Both the position numbers and the translations under genes were made by a program. Positions 32,655-43,770 of a stretch of DNA of 64,000 nucleotides are shown piece by piece; position 1 is the stretch's first letter, and each line of letters begins with the position of its first letter. This DNA is from Hyposmocoma kahamanoa. Its lineage: Eukaryota > Arthropoda > Insecta > Lepidoptera > Cosmopterigidae. The DNA lies in contig NW_020654080.1 in the NCBI RefSeq assembly GCF_003589595.1, forward strand, positions 4,355,065 through 4,419,064, written 5' to 3'. Under the pieces are notes generated by a model, which worked only from the letters and a program-made list of their open reading frames with translations, was not told the DNA's origin and did not search any database.

Positions 32655-34115
32655 TTAAGTTTAATTCAGAACGATCTTACTTTTGATATTATTAGATATA
32701 GGAATTTTAGTAGGTTAATAGATATTAACAAGCCATTTCAGTATGAATTTGAAAATATTAGAAACCAAGCAGAATTCATGTTGGACAAAACTATTGATAA
32801 ACTCGAACAACTAATCTCAGCGTCCAGATCTAAACGAGGTCTAATAAACCCATTAGGTTCCCTAATAAAAATGATCACTGGTAATCTCGATCATGACGAT
32901 GCCGAAAAATATGATAAATTTATTTTAGAATTGAAGGACAAGCAAAGTCACACTGATAAAAAATTTACTATTTTAACTAAAATGTTGGATAGTTTGGTCA
33001 ATAGTACAGAACCTTTAGGTAAAAATTCACAAATTTTGGACGAACGTTAAAAACCAATTGAAAAAATAGTGACAATGATTGCCACAAAAGAAAACAACTC
33101 TATGCACTCTATTTGTATACTAAATCTATTCAGTATGTTCATAAATAACTTCCGAACGATTTATTTAACTTTGAGTTAAATAGAGACTGCTTTAGCCCTC
33201 AGTAAGTTTTCTATACTACACCACCAGTCCGTTGTGAACGTTACGGAACTCATGTCTATTTTAAATAATATATCAAACATTTGTAACTTACCTTATCCTG
33301 TCAGGAGAAACAACCTAGTTAAGATAGAACGTTCGATGGTAGTAAAGACTTTTGTAAAAGGGAACCAGATCACGTATATAATGGAAGTGCCACTGTCAGA
33401 TAATGTTACATATAATTACTTCAAAATTTATTCATTGCCTATTTTATCTGGAAATGGTACAAAAATAATAATCCCAAAATATCCGTACCTTTTGGTGAAT
33501 GGTCCGAAATTCCTGCCCGTCGCTAGTGCGTGCGACGAGATATCAGACAACTAATTCTTATGCACTGAAAATCATATTATCAGCTATCCTTAAAGCACCT
33601 GTGTAGAACAATTAATAGAGTTTAAATCAAATTTTTCACACTGCATTACTCGCGAAGTTAATATAGAGAGTGTCAAACTACAGCGTATCAGCCCTGTAAG
33701 TTGAATATTATTCAGCAAAACCGACACTATTCTTACTAAACAGTGTTCTAATGATGTCAGCAGAGACAATCTTCGAGGCACTTATATTTTGAGTATCGAT
33801 GAGAACTGTATCCGCTACGTCGGCTTTGTCAAACTGGGAAACTTTCACTACAGTTCTGAAAGCGTGCATTATAGAGTCACCCCCATTACAACTCTACCAG
33901 AATTGAAATCTGTTAAATTCAGAGGAACTAGCAAGGTGAATTTGAAAGGCATAAATCTTGATGACCTGAAATATCTAACGTATATGCTGAAAGAAGAACA
34001 AACGATAAGTGGAAATGTGAAAAGTGATAGTGAAATCAGATTGAGATTTAAAATGTCATCTGCTTTTGTTATTTTAGTTATTTTTAGATTTAGACTCCAA
34101 ATACTTAATAGGTGA
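32655..34115 (+). pseudogene. Errantivirus env (F-like), broken
   Basis: An open segment ending at a stop at 33047-33049 contains a furin-type site RSKR followed by GLINPLGSLIK, the layout of the cleavage site and fusion peptide in errantivirus and baculovirus F-type envelope proteins. Further pieces continue in other frames at 33234-33554 and 33789-34115, with stops between. No signal peptide is visible before the cleavage site, and the membrane anchor near the end is weak. Envelope proteins mediate membrane fusion; this one cannot be made intact. Confidence 0.85.
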
Positions 34116-34155
34116 CGAAATAATCGTGGCTCTAACTCGCCCTATAATTTTGCTC

Positions 34156-34168
34156 TCAATAAGGGACG
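34156..34168 (+). promoter_or_regulatory. Polypurine tract candidate
   Basis: AATAAGGGACG just before the 3' LTR is moderately purine-rich and sits where plus-strand priming would start. Weak match. Confidence 0.4.
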
Positions 34169-34436
34169 AGTTATCCATTGTGGTAGCCCGCGCTCCACAC
34201 AAATTAGAGCTTAACTCTAGGCATCACAAGCGAGGTACATACCCATGTACTTGTAAGCAGCCGACGCTGCACAATGCGCTAAAGTGCATAACAACTCCAA
34301 GAATAGATAAGGACTTAGCTTTAGAAATTATATTTTGTAATTAATTATTAAATATCCAGCCTCCAAATCAGTCGGATGTCCTAGTTAATCGTAGTTATAT
34401 TTTTTTTAATCTTCAATCGTTCCGGAAAACTTGACT
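34169..34436 (+). repeat. 3' LTR of the errantivirus
   Basis: 268 bp, AGTTATC to AACTTGACT, followed by the ACGT duplication. Confidence 0.95.
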
Positions 34437-34805
34437 ACGTTCGTTGTGTTTATTGTTAATTTTGTTTGGGAATTTACATGCCTATAAGGGAACTAAAAAA
34501 CAATTAATATTTTTTTCTTCCATATAAATAAATTTATTGTAAGGAAAATTAACTATTTTGCCTGTTAGATAAATAAATAAAGGAAAATACGTATTTTTTG
34601 CATCCATTGTTTTCAGACGTGTATTGTTGTTCAATAGGTGAATGACAGTCTTTAGATGGCCTCACATGGTGCGCGATTTTAAAAATTTCCGGCGGACGAC
34701 CACCGACAGCTACACGCCGGCCCCGCCCTTTCACATAAAATAAATTATCCAATTACATAATGATAATCCATCACCGCACACATTTTTTGCCATGTGTTGA
34801 TCTAC
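34437..34805. other. Unassigned stretch
   Basis: AT-rich; the minus frame 34549-34752 has no domain. Confidence 0.5.
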
Positions 34806-34858
34806 GCAATTGCGTTATTTATGACAAGCACCCTGCTTGTCATAAATAACGCAATTGC
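34806..34858. repeat. Perfect palindrome, 25-bp arms
   Basis: Arms 34806-34830 and 34834-34858 are exact complements around a CCC spacer (GCAATTGCGTTATTTATGAC begins the left arm). It would form a stable hairpin in DNA or RNA. No matching sequence elsewhere in the window. Confidence 0.9.
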
Positions 34859-34964
34859 ATTTTGGTAACCTTCTATATATTGGCACCTAACGATTTTTAC
34901 GCTGATTTTGCGTTACAATAATACTGAAATTTTTAAGTTTATTGAAAACTATATTTTACAACCA

Positions 34965-35171
34965 TGCTATTCAATTTTTTTTTGTGAAATTACTCCACTA
35001 GTTTGTTATAATTATTATAAAAAAGATCGAAATAAAATAAGAAAAATTCATTCGATCCGACTAAATTCGAACCAGCACCCTTAGGCAATCCGTGCCAGAT
35101 ACTCTATACGCCAATAAAGTCACGGGACGAACCAGCACATCTTACGAATCTTTCTATGTGCTTGTTGCAGA
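34965..35171 (-). repeat. tSINE3
   Basis: Minus-strand head with CGTCCCGTGACTTTATTGG, TCTGGCACGG and a degraded B-box, then the TTATAACAAACTAGTGG body. Confidence 0.65.
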
Positions 35172-35510
35172 CCTTCGTTTTGGTTTTTAACGACGGTTTT
35201 GCCGTAGCGCTATCTGTGAGAAATTTATTTCTTCACTCAGAGCCTACCTTTACAGCTACCATCGCTGACTAGAGGCTGTTTAAACATTTTTTATAACTTT
35301 TTAAACAGTGTTTAATTTTTTTTTTGCATTATAATAATTAATTACACAATTAGACTAAGTTTTTGAAATGTATTAATACCTACATTGAATATTGCAGTAA
35401 CTGTTGGTGCGTCTAACAAATAAATAAATCAAATATATAAATAAAATTATTTTATAAAACCTATTCTGTTAAAACAAATCCATTATATAGTTAACTAAAC
35501 TGTTCATATC
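35172..35510. other. Unassigned stretch
   Basis: AT-rich with no gene recognised. Confidence 0.5.
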
Positions 35511-35700
35511 GAGTTCTTAGGTTTTCGCGATTGTTACACATAGGAAATGAAACTATTTTTCCGGATTTAAATCGCGTATATTTGTTTTTTCAAACAAACC
35601 GACGTTTCGAGCCCTTTACAGGTCCCATGGTCACGGTTGACTGAGGTGGTACAGTCTTCAACCAGTTATGTCTAATATTAATGCAAACCATCCAATTTTT
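35511..35700 (-). mobile_element. Penelope-like element terminal repeat
   Basis: Words TTTTCGCGATTGTTACACA, GAAACTATTTTTCCGG and CCTTTACAGGTCCCATGG recur at 56092 and, inverted, at 53620 and 60300. It lies downstream of the Penelope-like C-terminus on the minus strand, consistent with the long terminal repeats of that group. Confidence 0.6.
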
Positions 35701-35879
35701 GCACTAAAGTTACAATAGTTAATTCAATACCTTATTTTTAATTTTACAAAGAAAACATTCCAATTTACGCTACATTTCGTTTTACAAATTAATTAAATTA
35801 ATTTTTATTAAGTTCAATTTATTATTAATTAATAATAGAAATTAGAATAAACTAAAACATATTAATTAGTACTGCAGTC

Positions 35880-36053
35880 TTATGTCTGTTTGGGATTTTT
35901 CATTAGAGGAAATACTGGATCCCAAACTGGTGGTACGGAGAAACCATCTTCCCTGTTGAAATTAGGATATTTTTTAATATCAATGGCCTCTCGCAGCATC
36001 CTGGGAAGATAACCGACTTCTTTTGCAAGAACCTGTGGTTTGTCAAACTTCAT
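35880..36053 (-). mobile_element. Penelope-like element, C-terminal coding end
   Basis: A 57-codon open frame to TAA. It reads PRMLREAIDIKKYPNFNRED and then a VWDPV block, the conserved tail that follows the GIY-YIG endonuclease in many Penelope-like proteins. Everything N-terminal to it is absent. A more decayed version is at 55781-55935. Confidence 0.7.
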
Positions 36054-36650
36054 TGAATGTGTAGGTTTATTATTTATTATTATTTAATTATGCGAGCATG
36101 TCATGGATAGACCTAAGTGACAGTATCATCTTTGTCTAAATATTTGACATGAGCCCGTGTGGGGGTGGAGGGCTAGACGGTCGAGGTGGAAAGAAACTGA
36201 GAGTATTAGGACATGGTAGAGTGAGCAATAGTAAGTATTAGTTGGAACTCTTTCAGGAAGCAGGAAAAGTAAGGGCGTTTCGTAGAAAACGTATAATGAG
36301 AGAGATGAAGATGATAGGGGTCCGTAGTTTCACACTACACCCGTTTGTAGTGTCGTATCCTTAAAAAAAGAAAAATGGTCATAAGGATTTTAGATACGAT
36401 TGCAGGTCAAAAGGGGAAGTTGTTCCTAGGAACAACCAGCCCCTGTACGGAGGAGGAGGGGAGCATATAGCCCCAAATTACGGTTTTATACGAAGACTGA
36501 CATACTAGCAAAGTAATATAATCAATCAAAAAATACTGAAACAATATGATTCCTTACTAATGTCACTACAATTTTGAAAAGTTACTTATGAATCGATCCA
36601 TAATAACGAAAGATAGACCAAAAAAGTTATGACAAGAAAAAATTACTTAC
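36054..36650. other. Unassigned stretch
   Basis: No gene recognised; a purine-rich segment (36160-36320) and GGAGGAGGGGAG at 36450. Confidence 0.45.
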
Positions 36651-36836
36651 GTGATGTTTTGACAGCTCCACGCACATAGCCACACTTCCGTCGTGGACGG
36701 AGTAACTGCAATGGCTGCCGGCAGGACGCATCACCTGAGACTTTTCACATGTATTGCTATATCTATTCCTTGTAGAGTTATTGGTGTTGACAGTGGCGAG
36801 ACGTGAAAATTTTCCTTGGTAAAGCCGAAGCTTTAC
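36651..36836 (-). CDS. Candidate host exon, unidentified
   Basis: A 186-bp open segment on the minus strand. A T-rich tract ending CAAAAG precedes it as a possible acceptor, and CAC followed by GTAAGTAAT is a near-consensus splice donor. Read from the acceptor it is 62 codons in phase 0 at both ends, without an ATG at its start. It contains three Cys (TCEKSQV, SHCSYSV, VAMCVEL) reminiscent of a secreted or leucine-rich-repeat N-cap, but I cannot name a family. A start at its internal Met (VMRPAG) would make it a first exon. It may be chance; no neighbouring exon was found. Confidence 0.3.
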
Positions 36837-37325
36837 CTTTTGAAAAAACAAAAAACACTTACTTTAACAAACAATTCTCTTCCCGCTAAAAAGGCGCTTG
36901 GCGACATTTGAACACTACACTTATTAGGACACAAGATACTAGTTCATTTCACGGGATAACTTATTCTACACATAAAATAACCATAGCTTTTAAAGTAATT
37001 TTACACTTTAAGCTGACATCGCGATACGAAAGTATGTAAACAAACACATGAATGCCAAGTGTTGCTAGTTTAATTACCTACGAATTACCATGACCATCTA
37101 CATACATTCGTTACGTAGTCCTATTAGAAAGAAAGACCCAATTAAACATAGACACATATGTAGCACTATTTATCGTTAAGATTTACAAAATACAAATTAA
37201 CCATATTTTGTATTAATTTGCTATTATAATAATTTTCTTACATTATTTAAAGAAAGTTTTACATCTGACAACGATTCTGATATTAACACAAATTAACTTA
37301 TAATGAGTTAGAATAAGGTTTAAAT
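36837..37325. other. Unassigned stretch
   Basis: AT-rich with no gene recognised. Confidence 0.5.
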
Positions 37326-37465
37326 TTAAGTGTACGCTATTCGACAATAACTCAAATTATTGCTGCTTTCGGCCGCCGTTTCTTTATATGTTATAAAGCG
37401 GATTTTAGCGAATGTGTGCCTATATTTTGATGGGAGCGCGTAGATTTCATGAATGAAATAGAACT
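37326..37465 (-). repeat. Repeat shared with 8690-8835
   Basis: Inverted copy (TTCATTCATGAAATC, CATCAAAATATAGGCACACA, GGCGGCCG). Confidence 0.5.
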
Positions 37466-37552
37466 CGCCGATCCGCCGGCTTACCTCGCGCTGATAGGTT
37501 GAGATGCATCGGGACAAGTTATTACGTGTTTAATAGTGAATATTTTGAATAA

Positions 37553-38030
37553 ATGTTTTTAAAGTGGTGGGGTAAGCGCGGTGCGACTGGTAATAGGTAC
37601 GCGGGAAATTTTAGGCAAGCCGGTGGGGATCGAGTTATATGGACGCCTCGCCACTGCTGTGGAAACAACTTACCCCGGCAACTTCCGGTCTCCCCTACCA
37701 GGACCCCGGCTCCGACGATCTATTTGCACCCCTTGGAGTCGAAAACCTCGGCCCGTGGGATCCCGGTGCTCATCTGTAAAAGAATTTTATTCAAAAATTT
37801 AATAGACTGGCTGGGAAACCCAAGAGCCGGCAGCTATTTTGCCCAACGCGTTAGCATAGCTATATAATAGGGGAAACGCTGCAAGGATCTTGGGCACCTT
37901 GTCGTGGGGACCCAATTTTATTCACATAATTTAATCCTAGTTCTAGTTTCTAGTATTTAAACTTTTATTGTATATGTATGTATTACCTGTATATTTTAAG
38001 GTATTGCCTAATAAATCACCTTAATAAAAC
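37553..38030 (+). mobile_element. LINE 3' end with terminal codons
   Basis: The plus frame reads LFKNLIDWLGNPRAGSYFA and QRVSIAI then stops, as at the end of a LINE ORF. GGGGACCCAATTTTATTCA and a 3' UTR follow, ending near AATAAATCACC. A related minus-strand copy at 12955 shares 37800-37945. Confidence 0.6.
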
Positions 38031-38202
38031 ATTATTATAGTGTCATTTACAAATGTCGTTTGTCATCAATTCTCACGATGTTTTTGTTAACTTTGTTTAG
38101 CTGTTTGAAGAAAAAGTTTTATTATCACTGGTTCTTTGTTGACGTTTAATACAAAGAGTAAAATCCCCTCAATCTGACAGGACTCTAAATTGCTTTTGTA
38201 TG

Positions 38203-38252
38203 TATGCCGTACTAAGGCCACCGCTCTGTCAATTGAGCTACAGATAGGGTTA
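38203..38252 (-). repeat. tRNA-like head fragment
   Basis: The complement reads GTAGCTCAATTGACAGAGCGG, cited by its core TAGCTCAATTGACAG, then GGCCTTAGTACGGC: a D-arm/A-box and anticodon-arm-like segment without a B-box. Probably a truncated tRNA-derived SINE, not a tRNA gene. Confidence 0.4.
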
Positions 38253-38385
38253 GCTACATTATGAATTTCTCTAAATGTTTGTTACATATGCTTTCTTTTG
38301 TTTTTTTTGTCGGCTTTTATCGCCGTAAGTGACACCTGTCAGATACCAAGTCCAGTTTTCACTTCAGTTTCCTTTGTGTTCTATT

Positions 38386-38530
38386 GATGAAGTTTTTTTT
38401 TGTGAATAATAGACACACGCTTGGCTACTATCTCACCTGATGTTAAGCGACGATGTGACCGACAGTGGTACGCATTTGCCTAAGAATACCTATTCACTCA
38501 AACCTTGAATAGCCACAAATAGCGCCTGAT
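38386..38530 (-). repeat. Retroposon 3' end (CTTAACATCAGGTGAGA family)
   Basis: The complement has GCGTACCACTGTCGG, CGCTTAACATCAGGTGAG and an A-rich tail at 38391-38402. Its CATCAGGTG core recurs in R300, in the repeat at 45865 and in LINE ends at 51.1 and 54.8 kb. Confidence 0.55.
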
Positions 38531-39004
38531 AAAAGACCCAAAATTTCCTTATATTAATAAAAAAAAGAAGTATAGTGGAGTAATTTAAAAAAAATATATC
38601 ATGGTAGTACCTAAAGCACTATGATATACGATAAAATCAATTTTGCATCATTAGATTTTTGAAAAATCCTTTGGAACCATTGCGATTGAACATTTTTAGA
38701 TAATGGCAAATTGGAGGAAGTCACTTTTTGGTACATTACTTAACATAACAATACATTCATATGTAAAAATTAGTCACAAGTGTTATGACGATGTCTAATT
38801 AATCAGAAGAATCAAGTCAGAACATAATTGACAATTCCATTGTTTATTTATTCATGTAAAACCAACAATTTGTCAAAATACTTAACGACAACAGGGATAA
38901 AAACACCCAGCCGCTTATTAGTTTCTACCTACAGTAAATTAATATAATAATTACAACATAACTATCGATTGTTTAAAAGTATATTCTCAGTACAAAATAC
39001 TAAA
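38531..39004. other. Unassigned stretch
   Basis: AT-rich with no gene recognised. Confidence 0.5.
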
Positions 39005-39245
39005 AAAAACCGGTAAAGTATTTCATTCCTTTACAGTACGCATGAGTACAGAGGAGGCAAAGCGCTTTGTGCGAATGGCTGATACGAGTATGTCAACGAC
39101 GTATAGATGGAGCGTACCGGACCTTCTAGTCAACCGAAAGAGGAACGATAAGGATGGCACTAAATTGAAAAGTTCCTGCGCACACTCCCCAAAACGTATT
39201 CGATAGAAAACCGACAAACAGACAATTTTTTTCATCAAAACTGGC
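39005..39245 (-). mobile_element. LINE ORF2 C-terminal fragment
   Basis: The minus frame reads FYRIRFGECAQELFNLVPSL, LTRRSGTLHLYVVDI and IRTKRFASSVLMRTVKE, then a TGA where the family has Trp, followed by NTLP. This is the Cys/His-type C-terminal region of R1/Jockey-like LINEs. 5'-truncated and dead. Confidence 0.75.
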
Positions 39246-40282
39246 ACTAAGTTTACTTAAAGCGTTTTTCACTTTTGCTCGTTGTTTTTGTAAAAACATT
39301 CACACCCACTTGAAAAAAATTACCCTGTATAGATCGATAAGTATTGACTATTTGCTTCTGTCTAGTACGTTTCGTAACACAACACTCGTAGGAATTAATA
39401 ACCTTTAGAAGCCTCAAACGCAACGTCCAAGTCATACATATATACACACTTCACGTATGACATCATTCAACATCAAATATTAACATTTAACACAATCCTC
39501 TGTTATTTAGTTTACAAACATTATAAAATGCTATCAGTTTTTGCAAACCGTTATCCTTATAATACTGACAATTTTAAAATATGTCAAGATTAACACAAAC
39601 TAAAGTTACCCAGTAATCTTTTTGCCTTACCTGTATATCATTTTACCAAATTAAAATGAACCCTTCATACGAACTTGCTTCATAATAGAAAAGGTTCAAA
39701 ATAAACTTGCAGCTTAGTAAGGCTACAATGACGTCTGCATTCCTTTGGAACAGGAAAATTGACGATTCGCAGAACGCATTGGTGCACTATTTATAATACT
39801 TTACAAAGTCTGTTTGCCGTTCGTTTATAAATGTTTAGCATTACAATTTGATCCTTACGACATAACAATAAGGATGAATTAGAGGATATTGAATTGTTTA
39901 TGAATGATAATGTTTAGTGGTTCAGAAGGATTTTGCGCGGGAAAACGTAGCGTCGGTTGGTGAGTCAACGTCCAGCTGTTTTGGTTTCGGATTTCGTGAT
40001 AAGATTTTTTAGTACACAAGAACCTATTTGGATGACATTAGTGAGTCATTTTACGATGTTTTTTCCTCTAGAATTTGTTTGTAAAATTTGTTTACCGTTT
40101 GTCCATTTCTCTAGACTCCTGGAATTATGCATATGGTACATTGTGCTACTAGGGCAGAAAGTAGGTTATTGGAAACGGGTTTGACACTTTGAACGTCATG
40201 AAATTGCAAAAGCAACCTTGACGCCCGTGTATCACACGACGTTTTTCAATGAGTAAACAGGACATTTTTCTACGTTTATCTT
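39246..40282. other. Unassigned stretch
   Basis: No gene or repeat recognised; several short open frames without domains. Confidence 0.5.
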
Positions 40283-40519
40283 TTTTTTTATGATACCATG
40301 TGACAGGATGAACAAGTCGTGCGACACGCCTAGTTATGGCAGTTGCAGTGCTGTTTTACATCGCAAAGATTCATGGGGCAGTGCCTCTGTGCCCGTCACC
40401 CTGAGACATAAGTCTCATATCAAAACCGGAACGCAGTAATGCTCATTACTGCTTGGCGGCAGAAATAGGTAAGGTGGCAGTACTTCCATGGACGAATTCT
40501 TTCCCAAGGAGCTCTACTG
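40283..40519 (-). repeat. R300, internally shortened
   Basis: Tail at 40283, 5' end at AAGGAGCTCTACTGCT (40519), with a deletion in the middle. Confidence 0.8.
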
Positions 40520-41117
40520 CTTTTTTAGTAGCATTTAGTACTTTTAATGTATATTGTTTTAATGTATTTGTCTCTAGAGTTTGGCGGCAGGATATTATAT
40601 TTATTATTTGCATATTCACTCAAGACAGAGCGCATAATTTATTTCGTAACTTCCACCACACCATTTTAAGTCATATTTATGCTTTATTACGAAGAAAAAT
40701 AAAGAAATAACAATGTTTCGTAACAATTTTACGACAATGGCGGTTGTTTCTAATTACGCATGCGTAAGTGTGTTCATAATGGAAACAAAATTAAAAAGCA
40801 GAGACTCTAATACATTCAGCCTTACCGTTTTTTGATAATTAAAATGCGAAAAGACTTTATTTACACAAACATGTTATTACTAATACGGGAAACAGTCGCA
40901 CAATATATCTCAAAAAGAGCGGTTATCACCGCGTTTCTTTGTGATATAAGAGTCACATTAACATTGCAAATGCGTCTCCAATAATAAAGTGTCGTAATTC
41001 GAATAAAAAAACAGGAAACTGATAAAATAAAAACTTAACATATAACATATTTGTCCAGCCAATTAGCTGATATAAGTGCCACGCACATACCTCGAATGAC
41101 GCTAAGTTTGTGGTGCC
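40520..41117. other. Unassigned stretch
   Basis: No gene recognised. Confidence 0.5.
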
Positions 41118-41622
41118 CATCGAGTATATAACCAGAAATAGAGACGAAGCGTCCTTTAATTTATTTGAAAACTATTCTGCTAAGTCATTACAGTGACAAC
41201 TGCGCTCCGATTGGCCAGCCCGAATTTGAAACAATTGACGGGTGTCATCCTTCAAAACGACCAGTTTAACTTGGACTTTGCTATAATGGACAAAAATTGA
41301 AAAATAACATGTTTAATATTTAGTTATAGATGAAATGTGATTCCGTTTGTTCTGTAATTTGATGTTTTGCTGTTTTTCTACATCACCGAATGGAACAGCC
41401 CCCAATTGTTAGAGGTATTGTCTTTATTACAATAAATACGGAATATTTTTGGAGACGTACACATAGGTCAGTTTTTGCGCGGTACCATTTCAGCTTTCTA
41501 ATTTGTGGTTTCAGTGCAAACGAGAGTTGATATTTAAAAGTGATAAGAGACTCATTTGCCTGATGAGTTGCCAGGGATGGGTGGCCTTTATTTCGTCTCT
41601 ATTTTTGGTTGTATACTCGACG
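41118..41622. mobile_element. 505-bp hAT-like MITE (CATCGAGTATATAACC family)
   Basis: Left end CATCGAGTATATAACCAG, right end GGTTGTATACTCGACG. The flanks GTGGTGCC (41110-41117) and ATGGTGCC (41623-41630) are an 8-bp duplication with one change. Same family as 23853-24323. Confidence 0.85.
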
Positions 41623-41811
41623 ATGGTGCCACATGTGCCACGATATCTATGTGCTGCCACGTGTGTTATTCTATTTTAATTTAATTTGTAAATTTATCAA
41701 AATAACGGATTTTGAATTTCGAACTTTCGTTAAAGAGATAATGCACATTGAAGATAAATTAAAATCTGTCAGTATGGCTTAGTGCCTTAGCCTGTCCTAA
41801 ATGACGAAATA

Positions 41812-42901
41812 TAGGGTCAAGGAAAAAGTTCGTGGCGTTTTTTCGCCAAATTACTAACACATATTTCTTATATTTTAATTAAACTTTATTAAATATATGC
41901 CGTTTTGATCGATCATTTCTGGCTCGGTCCATCAGGTCCGGGCTATATGGTGGATGCATCAAAGCTGTCCAGCCAAGGTCTGTCAATTTTTGCCGAGTCG
42001 TTAAAAATGTATGTGGTCTCGCTTTGTCTTGATGGAAGACGGCACCTTTATATTGATCAACTCTGGCCGCTTTTGCTGAATTGCGCACTTTAATCGCATT
42101 AGTTGTTGCCAATAAAGACTAGAGTCAATCGTCTGACGTGGTTGGAGCAGCTCATAATGCACGATACCTTTCCAATCCCACTAAACACAAAGCATTATCT
42201 TGCATGGCGTCAATCCATCCTTGATCACCGTTTGTGCAGCTTCATTCTCACATTTTTGTCGTTTGTGATCCATTTTTCATCGCCCGTTATTAATCTCTTC
42301 AAAAATAACTCGATTTCATTTCGTTTGAGCAGAGATTCGCAGATGTTAATTCGGTCCATTAAATCGTCAGTTAAACTTGTCATTGACAATTCACGAGGTA
42401 CCAAATATCGAGTTTCTTTTTGTGCCCAGCCTTATGTAAATGGTTTAAAACTGTTTATTGGTCAATGTTTAGTTCCGCAGTGATGTCATAAGATGAAATG
42501 TGCCGGTCTTCCTGAATTTTTTTAAGAATTTCATCAACTTTTTTAACGGTTGGTCGACCAGAACGTGGCGCGTCGTTAAAATTGAAATTTCCAAAGCGAA
42601 ACGAGCAAACCATTTGCGTGCTGCTGATTTAGATACAGCATCTTCTCTATAAACACCAAAATTTGTTTTTGCAAGGCTGGGAAGCGTCATCACCTTGATC
42701 AAAGCGATATTGTAAAATACATCGGATTTTTTCACAATTTTGGCTGATTTTTAAAACGCAATTACTTTCGCCCCAAATAGAGAAATGACTTTTTTAATAA
42801 TGTATGGACTCTCACTTTCTAATTAAACGCGCTATAACTTGGCTTGATTGGATGAGTATTAATAAAGTTATGCGACTCTAAAGCCTTTTTCCTTCACCTT
42901 A
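41812..42901 (-). mobile_element. Mariner element (1090 bp), dead
   Basis: TA on both sides (41810-41811, 42902-42903). Inverted ends TAGGGTCAAGGAAAAAG and TAAGGTGAAGGAAAAAG. The transposase pieces are listed separately. About 200 bp shorter than typical mariners because the 3' part of the gene is deleted. Confidence 0.88.
41879..42735 (-). pseudogene. Mariner transposase (DD34D), broken
   Basis: The N-terminal piece (42469-42735) shows the helix-turn-helix region (KSAARKWFARF, VDQPLKKLMKFLKK). After several frame breaks the C-terminal piece (41879-42112) shows the second catalytic Asp in HQDKARPHT and the LGWTALMHPPYSPDL block. The third catalytic Asp, expected a few residues after SPDL, is lost: an internal deletion joins SPDL directly to the last dozen codons. 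Multiple frameshifts lie between the pieces. When intact the family moves DNA by cut-and-paste into TA sites. Confidence 0.88.
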
Positions 42902-43472
42902 TATTTTGGTACATCTACAATCAAAATAACGTCAGTTTCAAAATGTTTCAAAATGGCCATCGTAAAACTTTTCGTCACGATTTCCCGCAAAAGAAATGTC
43001 AGAAAATTAAGCTATTGACGAAAAATTAATTACAATCTATCAAATCTATATATCAACATGTCCCGAAGACCGAAAAATTTTACTATGTAAAATCACGTCA
43101 CTTAGTCGTATTTGTCAAACTACATAATTTTATTATTAACGGCGCGGCGCGATAAGATCTTAAAGCCAGTATTAATTATTCGATATTACAAAACCATAAA
43201 CAGGAATACACTTAAATAGTTCTAGTGTATTCGTTCAGTTGAACTTTATTAAAGGAATTGAAAACCGCGGTTCGAATAATGAAATTGCCAAAAAAATAGT
43301 GCAGGGACGAGGCAAACAGAGGCAGTCGATTTAGTGTTGCACTATCTCGATTATATCAATATTAATACGTTACATTAGTCGACTGTCATGATTAATGAAT
43401 ATGGACTAAATGCACATACACGATTATAACGCATTATTTAGAAATGTCAAAACTTGAGATACATCCCATGTT
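42902..43472. other. Unassigned stretch
   Basis: No gene recognised; a GC-rich GGCGCGGCGCG word at 43141. Confidence 0.5.
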
Positions 43473-43665
43473 AGTAGCAGTAGTGCTCCTTGTGAAAGAG
43501 TTCATCCAGAGAAGTCCCGTCATCTTACCTATTTCTGCCGCCAAGCAGTAATGTGAGGATTACTGCGTTCCGGTTTTGAAGGATGCTGGCGAAATTACAG
43601 GCACTTGAAACTTTTCAACTCAGATTTTTGTGATTTAAAGCTCTGATTGGCACAGCAAGTGTTAT
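43473..43665 (+). repeat. R300 5' part, interrupted
   Basis: AGCAGTAGTGCTCCTTGTG to GGCACAGCAAGTGTTATG; the 3' part resumes at 44250 after about 585 bp of other insertions. Confidence 0.8.
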
Positions 43666-43722
43666 GTAATGGTTAGCACTTTGGATCCAACGATCCGAGT
43701 TCAAATCTCGATGGGGCCTTCA
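43664..43722 (+). pseudogene. tRNA-Gln-derived fragment lacking the anticodon loop
   Basis: TAATGGTTAGCACTTTGGA joins TCCAACGATCCGAGTTC, then AAATCTCGATGGGGCCT. This follows a eukaryotic tRNA-Gln through D arm, anticodon stem, variable region and T arm, but the 7-base anticodon loop is missing, so the two anticodon stem strands abut (TTGGA/TCCAA). The first few acceptor bases are also missing. It cannot be a working tRNA. B-box GAGTTCAAATC is intact. Confidence 0.75.
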
Positions 43723-43770
43723 TGTGACTTGAAATTGTTATTCTGTGTTAAATAATGATTAAATCTTTTT

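Larger units (their letters stand above)
28852..34440 (+). mobile_element. Errantivirus-type LTR element with env, defective
   Basis: A Gypsy-group (errantivirus) provirus-like element. ACGT is duplicated at both ends (28852-28855, 34437-34440). Two LTRs of 265 and 268 bp begin AGTTAT and end CTTGACT, as errantivirus LTRs begin AGT. A primer binding site TGGCGCAGCCGGTAG overlaps the last LTR base and resembles the tRNA-Ser site of 17.6/297/TED elements. Order: gag, protease, RNase H end, integrase, env. The reverse transcriptase is deleted, and every remaining gene has stops or frameshifts, so this copy cannot replicate on its own. Internal length is about 5 kb against roughly 7 kb in complete relatives. 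Confidence 0.95.

Noticed and set aside
35600..35650. Hammerhead-ribozyme-like core (CTGTAAAG...CGAAAC on the minus strand) in the Penelope-like terminal repeat
   Set aside because: Penelope-like elements are known to carry hammerhead motifs, but the required CTGATGA box is CTGTAAA here and the helices cannot be confirmed by eye.
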